64,000 nt of DNA, taken from positions 248,001 to 312,000 of the forward strand of contig NZ_JASJOM010000001.1 of assembly GCF_030271255.1 (NCBI RefSeq), given 5' to 3'. Position 1 is the first letter of the stretch; every line of letters begins with the position of its first letter. Source of the DNA: Peribacillus folii. Lineage in GTDB: Bacteria; Bacillota; Bacilli; Bacillales; DSM-1321. Under the pieces are notes generated by a model. That model made no database searches, was not told the DNA's origin, and worked only from the letters and a program-made list of their open reading frames with translations. Shown here in pieces: positions 57,324 through 64,000 of this stretch. A program made the position numbers and the translations under genes.

Positions 57324-58262
57324 TCACTCCGCTTTATTCAGCGCTTCCATATCGGCAAGGATGTTATCGACATCATCCCAGGAATGGATCGAAGCTCCGG
57401 CAGCTAACGGATGGCCGCCGCCGTTGTATTTCCGGGCGATCGTATTGATGATCGGCCCTTTAGAACGGAAACGGACTCTGATCTCTTGATCTTCTTCAAT
57501 AAAAAATACCCATGATTTTACATTTTCGATGGAGCCGAGAGCAGAAACAAGCTGTGAAGCCTCAGATGCCGAAGCATCGAATTTTTCAAGGATGTCTTTC
57601 GTGATGATCATTTTACCCGTGCCGTATGGCAGGATTTCAAAATGCTGCAGCACATAACCATTCAAGCGGACAATGCTTTCCTTGACATCGTACATCTCCT
57701 GATAAAGCCGAGGGCGGGAAAACGAATAATTGATCAATTCACCTGCGTAATCAAATGTCTTTTCAGTCGTGCTCTGGAACAGGAAGCGTCCTGTATCGCC
57801 AACGATGCCGGCATAAAGCAGGCGTGCCGCTTCATCCCCCATCTTCAACCCTTGATCTTTACCGAAAAGGTAAAAATCGTAAACCATTTCGCATGTCGAA
57901 CTTGCAGATGTATCGACCCACCTCATATCTCCATATGGATCTTCATTCGGATGATGATCGATCTTGACCAGCTTGTCTCCCGTCTTATACCGTGCATCAC
58001 AAATCCGGTCGGTATTCGCCGTATCACATACGATCACCAAAGCCCCTTGATACGTTTCATCCGAAATCACATCAAGCCTTCTTAAATAATTCAAAGACGG
58101 TTCTTCCTTACCGACCGTGTATATCCGCTTTTCAGGGAAAGATGCTTTCAGGATTTCCGCCAGCCCTCCCTGTGAACCATAAGCGTCCGGGTCCGGCCGG
58201 ACATGGCGATGGAGAATGATGGTATCATAACGCTTTATTTCTGCCAAAATTTCAGCTTTCAT
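57324..58262 (-). CDS. nrnA: NanoRNase/pAp phosphatase NrnA
   Basis: 312 residues. DHH/DHHA1 phosphoesterase: HVRPDPDAYGSQGG (~19-32), VCDTANTDRI (~78), DHHPNEDPYGD (~102) and the C-terminal DHHA1 motif GGGHPLAAGA (~285). It degrades 2-5 nt RNA fragments and removes phosphate from pAp. Corresponds to B. subtilis ytqI between ytrI and ytpI. Confidence 0.95.
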   Translation of the reverse strand: MKAEILAEIKRYDTIILHRHVRPDPDAYGSQGGLAEILKASFPEKRIYTVGKEEPSLNYLRRLDVISDETYQGALVIVCDTANTDRICDARYKTGDKLVKIDHHPNEDPYGDMRWVDTSASSTCEMVYDFYLFGKDQGLKMGDEAARLLYAGIVGDTGRFLFQSTTEKTFDYAGELINYSFSRPRLYQEMYDVKESIVRLNGYVLQHFEILPYGTGKMIITKDILEKFDASASEASQLVSALGSIENVKSWVFFIEEDQEIRVRFRSKGPIINTIARKYNGGGHPLAAGASIHSWDDVDNILADMEALNKAE

Positions 58263-58433
58263 ATAGATTTCCCTCCAACATATGTAAGATTATTTTCTAA
58301 CTTAAAGTTGATATCTTTCATTTAATCAAATATTCGGAGAAATAGGAAGACTCATCTGGTTTATTGTGGCATTCCCTGGAATTTCCCGCTACAATATAAA
58401 GGTACATATGTTAAATTGGGGGAATTTTAAACG

Positions 58434-58736
58434 ATGCCTATCATTGTCACCTTGATCGTTCTTTCACTGGGGCTATATCTGTTTTATAAAATCAAATCGG
58501 TGCGCACCAAAATGCCGATGGAGAAAAAATGGATCTCCGGAAAGTCTTCCATTGCCCTTGGAACGTTTGTTGCCCTTTTTGGAGTCAATCAGCTTTTCCT
58601 GTTCCACACGACCACCACTTATATCATCGCCGCCGTTTTCATCTCAGTCGGCCTGTTCAGCATTTTTGGGGGCTACAAAATGTATAAATATTACCTGCCA
58701 TATGCGATTGAAGAAGCCGCAAATCAAAAAGGATAA
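58434..58736 (+). CDS. ytpI: YtpI-family membrane protein
   Basis: 100 residues with three membrane segments (MPIIVTLIVLSLGLYLFYKI; SIALGTFVALFGVNQLFLF; YIIAAVFISVGLFSIFGGYK). Same place and size as B. subtilis ytpI. Function unknown. GGGGGAATTTTAAACG precedes the ATG. Its stop lies inside the following terminator stem. Confidence 0.82.
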   Translation: MPIIVTLIVLSLGLYLFYKIKSVRTKMPMEKKWISGKSSIALGTFVALFGVNQLFLFHTTTTYIIAAVFISVGLFSIFGGYKMYKYYLPYAIEEAANQKG

Positions 58737-58758
58737 TCGACCTTCGATTATCCTTTTT
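58731..58758. terminator. Bidirectional terminator between ytpI and ytoI
   Basis: GGATAATCGA-CCT-TCGATTATCC with A-run left and T-run right. It overlaps the ytpI stop codon. Confidence 0.85.
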
Positions 58759-58767
58759 GTTTATTTT

Positions 58768-60123
58768 TCATGATCTGTCCAGCAATTGACACGTTAACAT
58801 TGCTTTTCCGACAAGTTTGCCTTGGTTAAACACCTCGACATCCACTTTCCCGAATTTCCGCCCGACGTCAAGAACGCGAGGGTGGATTTCAAGCGTACTG
58901 TCGATCTGGACTGGCTTGATGAAATAAATCGTCATATTCTCCACGACCAAGTCACCTCGTTTGTAGCTTCTCAGTGCCCGATTCGCTGAATCCGTAACCA
59001 ATGTCGTGAAGACACCGCTCGAAATCGTTCCAAGATAATTGGTCATTTGCGGAGTGACGCCATAGTTGTACACTTCATCACCTTTCCCCCGGTTTGAAGT
59101 CATCACAAGCTGGCTCGTTATCGTATCATCGATCGTTTCGCCGACCTGCGGCTGCCTTTGGCTCATTTGCAGCGCCTTCAGTACATCCTGCCTGCTGACG
59201 ATTCCCTTGAGGATATGACTGTCATTCACGACCGGAATCAATTCGATGCCTTCCCATACCATCATATGCGCAGAAGAGGCTACACTCGTTTTATCACCGA
59301 CGGTCATCGGGTTTTTCGTCATCACCTTTTCGATGAGTGTCCATTCCTCCTGGCCGATGATATCTTTTGAGGTGACCATTCCTTGTACCTTCATATTGTC
59401 ATCAACAACAGGAAATCGGCTGTGCCCTGATTCCTGATTGAGATCGTGCCATGTCTGCACCCTGTCGCCGATCGTCAAAAAAGTCGTTTCCTGGACGGGC
59501 GTCAAGATATCCTCCACAAGCAAGATTTCCTTTTTGATCAACTGGTCATAGATTGCCCGGTTAATCATCGTAGCTACAGTGAAAGTATCATAGCTCGTCG
59601 AAATGATGGGCATCTCCAATTCATCAGCTAGACGCTTAACCGGCTCTTCCGTATCGAAGCCCCCGGTAATGAGCACCGCCGCCCCAGCATTCAGTGCATG
59701 CTCATGGGCCTGTGTACGGTTCCCGACGATCAGCAGATTTCCGGCCCCAGTGTATCTCATCATCGCATCCAGCTTCATTGCCCCGATGACGAATTTATTC
59801 AATGTCTTATGAAGTCCCGTTTTGCCGCCCAGAACTTGTCCGTCCACAATATTGACTACCTCGGCAAACGTGAGCTTTTCAATATTCTCTTTTTTCTTTT
59901 TTTCAATACGTATCGTGCCTACCCGTTCAATCGAGCTTACATAGCCTTGATTCTCCGCCTCTTTAATGGCCCGGTACGCCGTTCCTTCACTAACATTCAA
60001 TGCCTTCGCAATTTGGCGGACCGAAATCTTCTCGCCAACCGGAAGCCCATCGATGTGCTTTAATATTTGTTCATGCTTTGTAGCCAAGCGCTTCACCCTT
60101 TTCACGGTATTCCTATTCCCCAT
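58768..60123 (-). CDS. ytoI: Multi-domain regulator YtoI: HTH, DRTGG, CBS pair, hot-dog
   Basis: 451 residues. N-terminal GntR-like/MarR-like helix-turn-helix (KISVRQIAKALNVSEGTAYR ~33-52), DRTGG domain (~75-185, ALNAGAAVLITGGFDTEEPV), two CBS domains (~195-310, DLNQESGHSRFPVVDDNMKV; MVWEGIELIPVVNDSHI), and a C-terminal thioesterase-like hot-dog fold (~340-450, YNYGVTPQMTNYLGTISSGV). CBS pairs usually bind adenosine nucleotides. The combination suggests a ligand-sensing regulator, but the target is unknown. Same neighbourhood as B. subtilis ytoI. Confidence 0.85.
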   Translation of the reverse strand: MGNRNTVKRVKRLATKHEQILKHIDGLPVGEKISVRQIAKALNVSEGTAYRAIKEAENQGYVSSIERVGTIRIEKKKKENIEKLTFAEVVNIVDGQVLGGKTGLHKTLNKFVIGAMKLDAMMRYTGAGNLLIVGNRTQAHEHALNAGAAVLITGGFDTEEPVKRLADELEMPIISTSYDTFTVATMINRAIYDQLIKKEILLVEDILTPVQETTFLTIGDRVQTWHDLNQESGHSRFPVVDDNMKVQGMVTSKDIIGQEEWTLIEKVMTKNPMTVGDKTSVASSAHMMVWEGIELIPVVNDSHILKGIVSRQDVLKALQMSQRQPQVGETIDDTITSQLVMTSNRGKGDEVYNYGVTPQMTNYLGTISSGVFTTLVTDSANRALRSYKRGDLVVENMTIYFIKPVQIDSTLEIHPRVLDVGRKFGKVDVEVFNQGKLVGKAMLTCQLLDRS

Positions 60124-60158
60124 TATAAGGTCAAAGAGCCCAGTTTATCAAACAACTG

Positions 60159-60383
60159 CTAATATTGGCGCAGCCTTTTGTATTCCGCCTGCCGTTTCCG
60201 CTTCTGCTTTTTGGGTGAATAAAGAATGCCGGTCAAGTTTCCGGCCACAGCCAGCAATGCGAACAGCAGCCAACAACCGGCAAACAAGCCCTCCAAGCCC
60301 CCGCTTTCCAAAGACAATCGCGGCACGGCATAATACAGCATCACCCCGCATAAAAGCAAACATAACAACAACCTCTGCTTCAT
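60159..60383 (-). CDS. Small membrane protein, unknown function
   Basis: 74 residues: two hydrophobic segments (LLLCLLLCGVMLYYAV ~5-20; LFAGCWLLFALLAVAGNLTG ~33-52) and a strongly basic C-terminal tail (KKQKRKRQAEYKRLRQ). GGGGGGGATTGG precedes the ATG. It ends 35 bases upstream of ytoI on the same strand, so co-transcription is likely. I do not recognise the family. Confidence 0.6.
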   Translation of the reverse strand: MKQRLLLCLLLCGVMLYYAVPRLSLESGGLEGLFAGCWLLFALLAVAGNLTGILYSPKKQKRKRQAEYKRLRQY

Positions 60384-60676
60384 CCAATCCCCCCCTTTTT
60401 TGCCATCTATTCATTTTATGCTTGCGAAGCGTAAAAAGACTGACCTGCATGGCGAGATTTTGATGTGGGTTTTCAGAAAAGATTGCGCTTATCACACGCA
60501 CTTGTGGCCGTTACTCGCGAGTTCGGCACTTTTACTCGCGAATTTTTTGACTTTACTCGCGGGTTTGGGCTATGCCCTCGAATTTGAGGACGTTTCCCGC
60601 CAGCTACATGTGGACAATCGGAATTCCATCTTCGTTTTCGCGTACAGCGGAATAAAACAATCTAACCTTGGCATAA
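60384..60676. other. Gene-free stretch between the small membrane gene and the UPF0173 hydrolase gene
   Basis: Carries copy 2 of the 21-bp repeat (60512-60574) and its leading block GATTGCGCTTATCACACG (60481-60498). An open frame at 60400-60783 (plus strand) is made largely of the repeat (LLASSALLLANFLTLLAG) and has no ribosome site, so it is not called. Confidence 0.6.
60512..60574. repeat. 21-bp tandem repeat, three units (TACTCGC element, copy 2)
   Basis: TACTCGC at 60512, 60533 and 60554, period exactly 21. Bases 60511-60544 are identical to 24721-24754 in copy 1. The unit contains the palindrome ACTCGCGAGT. ATTGCGCTTATCACACG (60482 on) stands 30 bases before the first unit; a near-identical block precedes copy 1. 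Confidence 0.85.
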
Positions 60677-60723
60677 CAAAAAAACTGCAGACCAACTCCA
60701 TACTTATCGAGTCAGTCCGCAGT
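60677..60723 (-). terminator. Terminator after the UPF0173 hydrolase gene
   Basis: Minus strand ACTGCGGAC (60715-60723) pairs with GTCTGCAGT (60684-60692), followed by TTTTTTTGTT. Confidence 0.8.
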
Positions 60724-60751
60724 ATACCCCTTCTCCAAAAGCTATCGCTGT

Positions 60752-61432
60752 TTATAATTCAATTTCATCCCCGGGTTCCATGATGAATCCATTTCCTTCT
60801 TCAAGCATGTCAAGGAATCGGTTGGGGTCCTGCTTGATGACAGGGAACGTATTGTAATGAATCGGCACGACTTGTTTGGCTTGAAGGAATTTTGCTGCCA
60901 GTGCCGCATCTTCAGGTCCCATCGTGTAATTGTCGCCGATTGGCAAAAAGGCCAGGTCAATCGGATGACGTTCCCCAATCAATTTCATATCTGAATATAC
61001 CGACGTATCTCCGGCATGATAGATGGTTTTGCCTTCTATCGTCAATAACACACCTGCCGGCATGCCTAAATAGATGATTTGTCCATCTCCTGCATTGAAG
61101 CCTGTACCATGAAAGGCAGGCGTAAGCTTCACTTTTCCGAATTCGAACTCATATGCACCGCCGATGCTCATTCCATGAGTCCGGAGTCCTTGTGCATCAA
61201 AATAATCGGCAAGCTCTGCGATGCCGATGACAAGGGCATCATGTTTCTTGGCCAATTCAACCGTGTCTCCTACGTGGTCATTATGTCCATGCGTCAGGAT
61301 GATCACATCCGGTTTGACATCGTCCACCTTCAAATCCGTTAGTGAATTTCCGTTGATGAACGGGTCGAATAAGATCGTTTTTCCATTCGTTTCGACTTTT
61401 ACAACTGCATGTCCATGAAAAGATACTTTCAT
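60752..61432 (-). CDS. ytkL: UPF0173 metal-dependent hydrolase (YtkL-like)
   Basis: 226 residues, metallo-beta-lactamase fold: [11 protein letters not shown] (~46-56) is the HxHxDH metal motif, with [11 protein letters not shown] (~139) and VPIHYNTFP (~194) as further ligands. Cytoplasmic, no signal peptide. The substrate is unknown. B. subtilis ytkL lies near ytoI. It is divergent from the dipeptidase gene at 61554. Confidence 0.88.
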   Translation of the reverse strand: MKVSFHGHAVVKVETNGKTILFDPFINGNSLTDLKVDDVKPDVIILTHGHNDHVGDTVELAKKHDALVIGIAELADYFDAQGLRTHGMSIGGAYEFEFGKVKLTPAFHGTGFNAGDGQIIYLGMPAGVLLTIEGKTIYHAGDTSVYSDMKLIGERHPIDLAFLPIGDNYTMGPEDAALAAKFLQAKQVVPIHYNTFPVIKQDPNRFLDMLEEGNGFIMEPGDEIEL

Positions 61433-61553
61433 TTATGATGCTCCCTTCCCATACCCTCTAGTTTTAATTCCATAAGCTTTCTTGGGACTTTCCCATTTAC
61501 TATGCTTTTAAATATTGCTAAGGTAATTATATCTTATTAATGGAGGTAACGTC

Positions 61554-62651
61554 ATGAATGAACGTTTGAGAGAATTACAAAATTGGCTTCAAACCAATGA
61601 AATGGAAGCCGCTTTCCTGACATCCACGGAGAGCATCTTCTATTTAAGCGGATTTTTCAGTGATCCGCATGAAAGACTGCTTTCACTTGCCATTTTTGCA
61701 GATGCCGATCCATTCTTGGTCTGTCCGCAAATGGAGGTACCCGATGCGAAACAAGCTGGATGGGATGGGGATATCATCGGTTATACAGATATTGAAAATC
61801 CATGGGATAAAATTAAGCAAGCCGTGGCAGACCGCGGATTGACCATCCATAAAATGGCCATTGAAAAAGAACATATGAATGTGGAACGCTACGAGCACAT
61901 CCAGCATCATTTCGGTGCACCAAAGCTCGTTGGGGCAGAAGAAAAACTGCAAAAGATGCGAATGATCAAGTCGGAGGATGAAATGGTCAAAATCCGCGAA
62001 GCCTGCCGACTTGCCGACTTTGCGATTGAAGTCGGTGTCAGCGAAATCCATGAAGGTAAAACGGAAATGGCAATCCTTGCAGCGATCGAGTATGAATTGA
62101 AAAAGGCCGGAGTCAGCCAAATGTCCTTCTCCACGATGGTACTGACTGGTAAAAATGGTGCCTCGCCTCACGGTACACCAGGAAATACGAAGGTTCAGCG
62201 CGGCGATCTGGTTCTCTTTGACTTAGGCGTCGTTCACGAGGGATATTGCTCTGACATCACCAGGACCGTCGCTTATGGTGACATTAATGACAAACAGGCA
62301 GAAATCTATGAAACGGTTCGCGTTGCCCAGGAAGCTGCCGTTGCCGCCAGTAAGCCAGGCGTTGCCTGCTCGGCCGTTGACTTGATCGCCAGAAACATCA
62401 TCCGCGATAAAGGATATGGGGAATTCTTCCCGCATAGACTTGGCCACGGACTTGGAATCAGCGTCCATGAATACCCGTCCCTGACCGAAACGAATTCCCT
62501 TCAGCTTCAGTCCGGTATGGTTTATACGATTGAACCGGGCATCTATGTTCCAAATGTTGCTGGCGTGAGGATCGAGGATGATCTTTTGATCACCGAAACA
62601 GGCTGTGAAGTTCTGACCAAATATCCGAAGAGCTTGCAAATCATCAAGTGA
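61554..62651 (+). CDS. Xaa-Pro dipeptidase, M24 family (YkvY/PepQ-like)
   Basis: 365 residues. An N-terminal creatinase-like domain (~1-135) is followed by the pita-bread M24 metallopeptidase domain. Metal ligands: the two Asp in FDLGVVHEGYCSDITR (~222-237), His in FPHRLGHGLGISVHEYP (~293-309), Glu in TIEPGIYVP and Glu in GVRIEDDLLIT. It cleaves dipeptides with C-terminal proline. ATG at 61554 behind TGGAGGTAACGTC. It ends in a strong terminator. Confidence 0.9.
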   Translation: MNERLRELQNWLQTNEMEAAFLTSTESIFYLSGFFSDPHERLLSLAIFADADPFLVCPQMEVPDAKQAGWDGDIIGYTDIENPWDKIKQAVADRGLTIHKMAIEKEHMNVERYEHIQHHFGAPKLVGAEEKLQKMRMIKSEDEMVKIREACRLADFAIEVGVSEIHEGKTEMAILAAIEYELKKAGVSQMSFSTMVLTGKNGASPHGTPGNTKVQRGDLVLFDLGVVHEGYCSDITRTVAYGDINDKQAEIYETVRVAQEAAVAASKPGVACSAVDLIARNIIRDKGYGEFFPHRLGHGLGISVHEYPSLTETNSLQLQSGMVYTIEPGIYVPNVAGVRIEDDLLITETGCEVLTKYPKSLQIIK

Positions 62652-62670
62652 TGGGGCGCCCAACCCCACG

Positions 62671-62708
62671 AACCCCCATCTCATTCAAGATGGGGGTTTG
62701 CTTTTTCT
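62671..62708 (+). terminator. Terminator after the M24 dipeptidase
   Basis: AACCCCCATCT-CATTCA-AGATGGGGGTTT followed by GCTTTTTC. A strong GC stem 20 bases after the stop. Confidence 0.88.
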
Positions 62709-62728
62709 TCGCGATTCTCTTTCAATGA

Positions 62729-63084
62729 CTAATCGGTCCTGATTGCTTGCTTAACGACTTTACCACTGCCGTCATACCATAGGAGCAGCCACTCACCATC
62801 TATACTGATGAAGCCCCTTTCGGCTCCAAGAAAATAAACGTTCGCAGCTTCCGCTGAAAAATATTCGGTATCTGTCGGCGGACCTAAAAGCGCGATCACT
62901 TCTTTTTCCGTCATCCGATGAGTCTATGTTCCTTCAATAAATCATCGACCATATCATTTCTCCCTTCATGGTCCCCCAGCCACCTTTCAGTGGTGAAACG
63001 CGATTTATATTCATTCACTCCCAAAAGGACCAGGCAAGAAAGCAAAAGAAGCACGCCCACACTTGTTATGATTATGAATATCAT
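62729..63084 (-). pseudogene. Small membrane-anchored protein gene, apparently frameshifted
   Basis: Two frames meet in an ATGA overlap at 62911-62914. The upstream frame (from ATG 63082-63084, AAGGAAAGG before it) encodes a membrane helix (MIFIIITSVGVLLLLSCLVL) and TERWLGDHEGRNDMVDDLL, ending EHRLIG. The downstream frame (62729-62914) encodes MTEKEVIALLGPPTDTEY, YFLGAERGFISIDGEWLLLW and ends KVVKQAIRTD. The two pieces read as one family: anchored bacillar proteins where a W...R..MVDDLL segment runs directly into L.GMT..EVI.LLG. One added base after LIG would restore a single ~118-residue frame. Alternatives: sequencing error, or a genuine two-gene coupled pair. Confidence 0.6.
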
Positions 63085-63137
63085 TTTCCTTTCCTTGTTT
63101 TCATGTCTATCGGTAAATTTCGAGGATATCCACTGGA

Positions 63138-63278
63138 TCAAAGAAGCAAGGCAGCAAGACTTGCCACACTGATGGAAACCCCTGTGATAGTAATGTAAAT
63201 GATCGCAAGGAAATAGATGAAGATAAACACAAGCCTATATAAATAAAATGCCAGATTGATCATTTTTGAAAGATTCAA
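63138..63278 (-). CDS. 46-residue hydrophobic peptide, possible small membrane protein
   Basis: Open frame from TTG at 63276-63278 to TGA at 63138-63140. GGGGGAGGGGAG stands six bases upstream of the TTG; an in-frame ATG five codons on has no site of its own. The product starts MNLSKMINLAFYLYRL and continues with a ~24-residue hydrophobic stretch (VFIFIYFLAIIYITITG), then ends SVASLAALLL. It lies 54 bases before the frameshifted gene on the same strand. Too short for routine annotation; family unknown. Confidence 0.45.
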   Translation of the reverse strand: MNLSKMINLAFYLYRLVFIFIYFLAIIYITITGVSISVASLAALLL

Positions 63279-63389
63279 GGAAAACTCCCCTCCCCCATGA
63301 GGTTACCAAAAATAAACAAATTGATTAACGACATTTAACGATAAAGGAATCAATCACTTTATTATGTTAGATTACGGTTTCTTTGATCA

Positions 63390-63419
63390 TTGGCTAAACA
63401 TTCGCTAATTTGTTATAAT
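63390..63419 (+). promoter_or_regulatory. Sigma-A promoter of the universal stress gene
   Basis: TTGGCT (63390-63395), 18-base spacer, TGT-TATAAT (extended -10, TATAAT 63414-63419). A second TATAAT at 63449-63454 lacks a good -35. Confidence 0.6.
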
Positions 63420-63483
63420 TGAAAAAATACCCAACAGGAAAACCATCGTATAATAGGTATGAAAAAGAAGGAGGAGATTCACT

Positions 63484-63936
63484 ATGAATAGTATAGATTA
63501 TAAAAATATTCTCGTAGCGGTGGATGGTTCGGAAGAAGCGGAGTGGGCTTTAAAAAAGGCCATCTACTTGGCGAAACTCAGTGACGCGACCCTTGTACTT
63601 GCACACATCGTCGATACCAGGAATTTCCCTACAATCGAAGCTTATGATATGACCCTCCGTGAACGATCTGATGCCTTTGCCAATGAGCTATTGGAGAAGT
63701 ACAAGATGGAAGCCGTTGCATCCGGGATCGTACACGTCCAAACGGAAATCGCATACGGATCACCAAAGGTGCAAATTCCAAAAGATTTAGCAAAAAAACA
63801 TTCCATTGATCTAATCGTATGCGGTGCAACAGGTCTCAATGCTGTCGAGCGCTTCCTGATCGGCAGCGTGTCAGAGGGCATCGTTCGCCAAGCCAGCTGC
63901 GATGTAATCGTCGTGCGCACGAATACGGACAAATAA
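63484..63936 (+). CDS. Universal stress protein (UspA family)
   Basis: 150 residues, single Usp domain: NILVAVDGSEEAEWALKKAI (~8-27) and the C-terminal nucleotide-binding motif VCGATGLNAVERFLIGSVSE (~113-132), which fits the ATP-binding G-2x-G-9x-G-(S/T) pattern. Likely an ATP-binding stress protein. AAGAAGGAGGAGATTCACT precedes the ATG. Confidence 0.92.
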   Translation: MNSIDYKNILVAVDGSEEAEWALKKAIYLAKLSDATLVLAHIVDTRNFPTIEAYDMTLRERSDAFANELLEKYKMEAVASGIVHVQTEIAYGSPKVQIPKDLAKKHSIDLIVCGATGLNAVERFLIGSVSEGIVRQASCDVIVVRTNTDK

Positions 63937-63941
63937 TCAGC

Positions 63942-63980
63942 AAAAAAGCTCGTTCACCAGGTCGGTGAATGAGCTTTTTT
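63942..63980 (+). terminator. Terminator after the universal stress gene
   Basis: AAAAAAGCTCGTTCACC-AGGTC-GGTGAATGAGCTTTTTT, a near-perfect stem with T-run, six bases after the stop. Confidence 0.9.
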
Positions 63981-64000
63981 GCTGTTATTTCATGATTAGC

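Noticed and set aside
60400-60783. Plus-strand open frame of 127 codons
   Set aside because: Same repeat-derived frame as in copy 1; it runs through the terminator and into the UPF0173 hydrolase gene on the other strand.

Overview
The window looks like a chromosomal segment of a low-to-moderate GC, endospore-forming Bacillaceae bacterium, most likely in or near Peribacillus (the former Bacillus simplex group). The gene order follows the Bacillus subtilis ysf/ysd/thrS/dnaI/polA/citZ/accDA/dnaE/ytr region, sporulation genes are present (ytxC, ytaF, ytvI, ytrH, ytrI), and signals typical of the group are readable: SigB, SigW and SigE promoters, cre boxes, a threonine T-box and an L20-type infC leader. 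No prophage, insertion sequence, CRISPR array, rRNA or tRNA was seen. Most genes lie on the minus strand.

Layout. 1-1930: two tandem general-stress proteins of the YflT family, each with its own SigB-type promoter. 2120-11930: a hydroxyacid module made of glycolate oxidase (glcD, glcF), a CdaR-type regulator, a lactate/glycolate permease and the divergent lutR plus lutABC lactate oxidation genes. One 13-bp palindrome occurs at both lut control regions. 11933-16512: M42 peptidase, dUTPase-like protein, ysdB under a SigW promoter, a TVP38-type membrane protein, ysdA, and infC-rpmI-rplT behind an attenuated leader. 16584-24335: GNAT acetyltransferase, a small membrane protein, thrS with T-box, ytxC, dnaB-dnaI, nrdR and speD with an unusual leader. 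24958-31012: gapB under a CcpN-like operator, then polA-mutM-ytaF-coaE. 31094-35793: hflK-hflC, then phoP-phoR. 36032-39616: citZ-icd-mdh. 40155-48677: ytwI, ytvI, the glyoxylate shunt pair aceB-aceA, fxsA, pfkA-pyk. 48952-56249: accD-accA, a FadR-type regulator, malic enzyme ytsJ, dnaE. 56363-64000: ytrHI under a SigE promoter, nrnA, ytpI, ytoI, a UPF0173 hydrolase, an M24 dipeptidase, a probably frameshifted small gene, an unlisted 46-residue membrane ORF, and a universal stress protein.

How the parts fit. The segment is rich in carbon-flow enzymes. Lactate is taken up by LctP and oxidised by LutABC. Glycolate is oxidised by GlcDF to glyoxylate, which malate synthase (AceB) can condense with acetyl-CoA. 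Citrate synthase, isocitrate dehydrogenase and malate dehydrogenase form one TCA cluster. Malic enzyme, gluconeogenic GapB, phosphofructokinase and pyruvate kinase sit at the malate/pyruvate/glycolysis junction. cre boxes at lutA and citZ and a CcpN-like operator at gapB suggest that glucose repression links them.

The backbone is collinear with B. subtilis as I remember it, with insertions such as the lut module, hflKC and aceAB. The least explained features are a 21-bp tandem repeat present at two intergenic sites 36 kb apart, the speD leader that can mask its own Shine-Dalgarno sequence, and the operator palindromes assigned here to two different GntR/FadR regulators. All functional calls rest on reading the sequence and on family knowledge; no database search was run.
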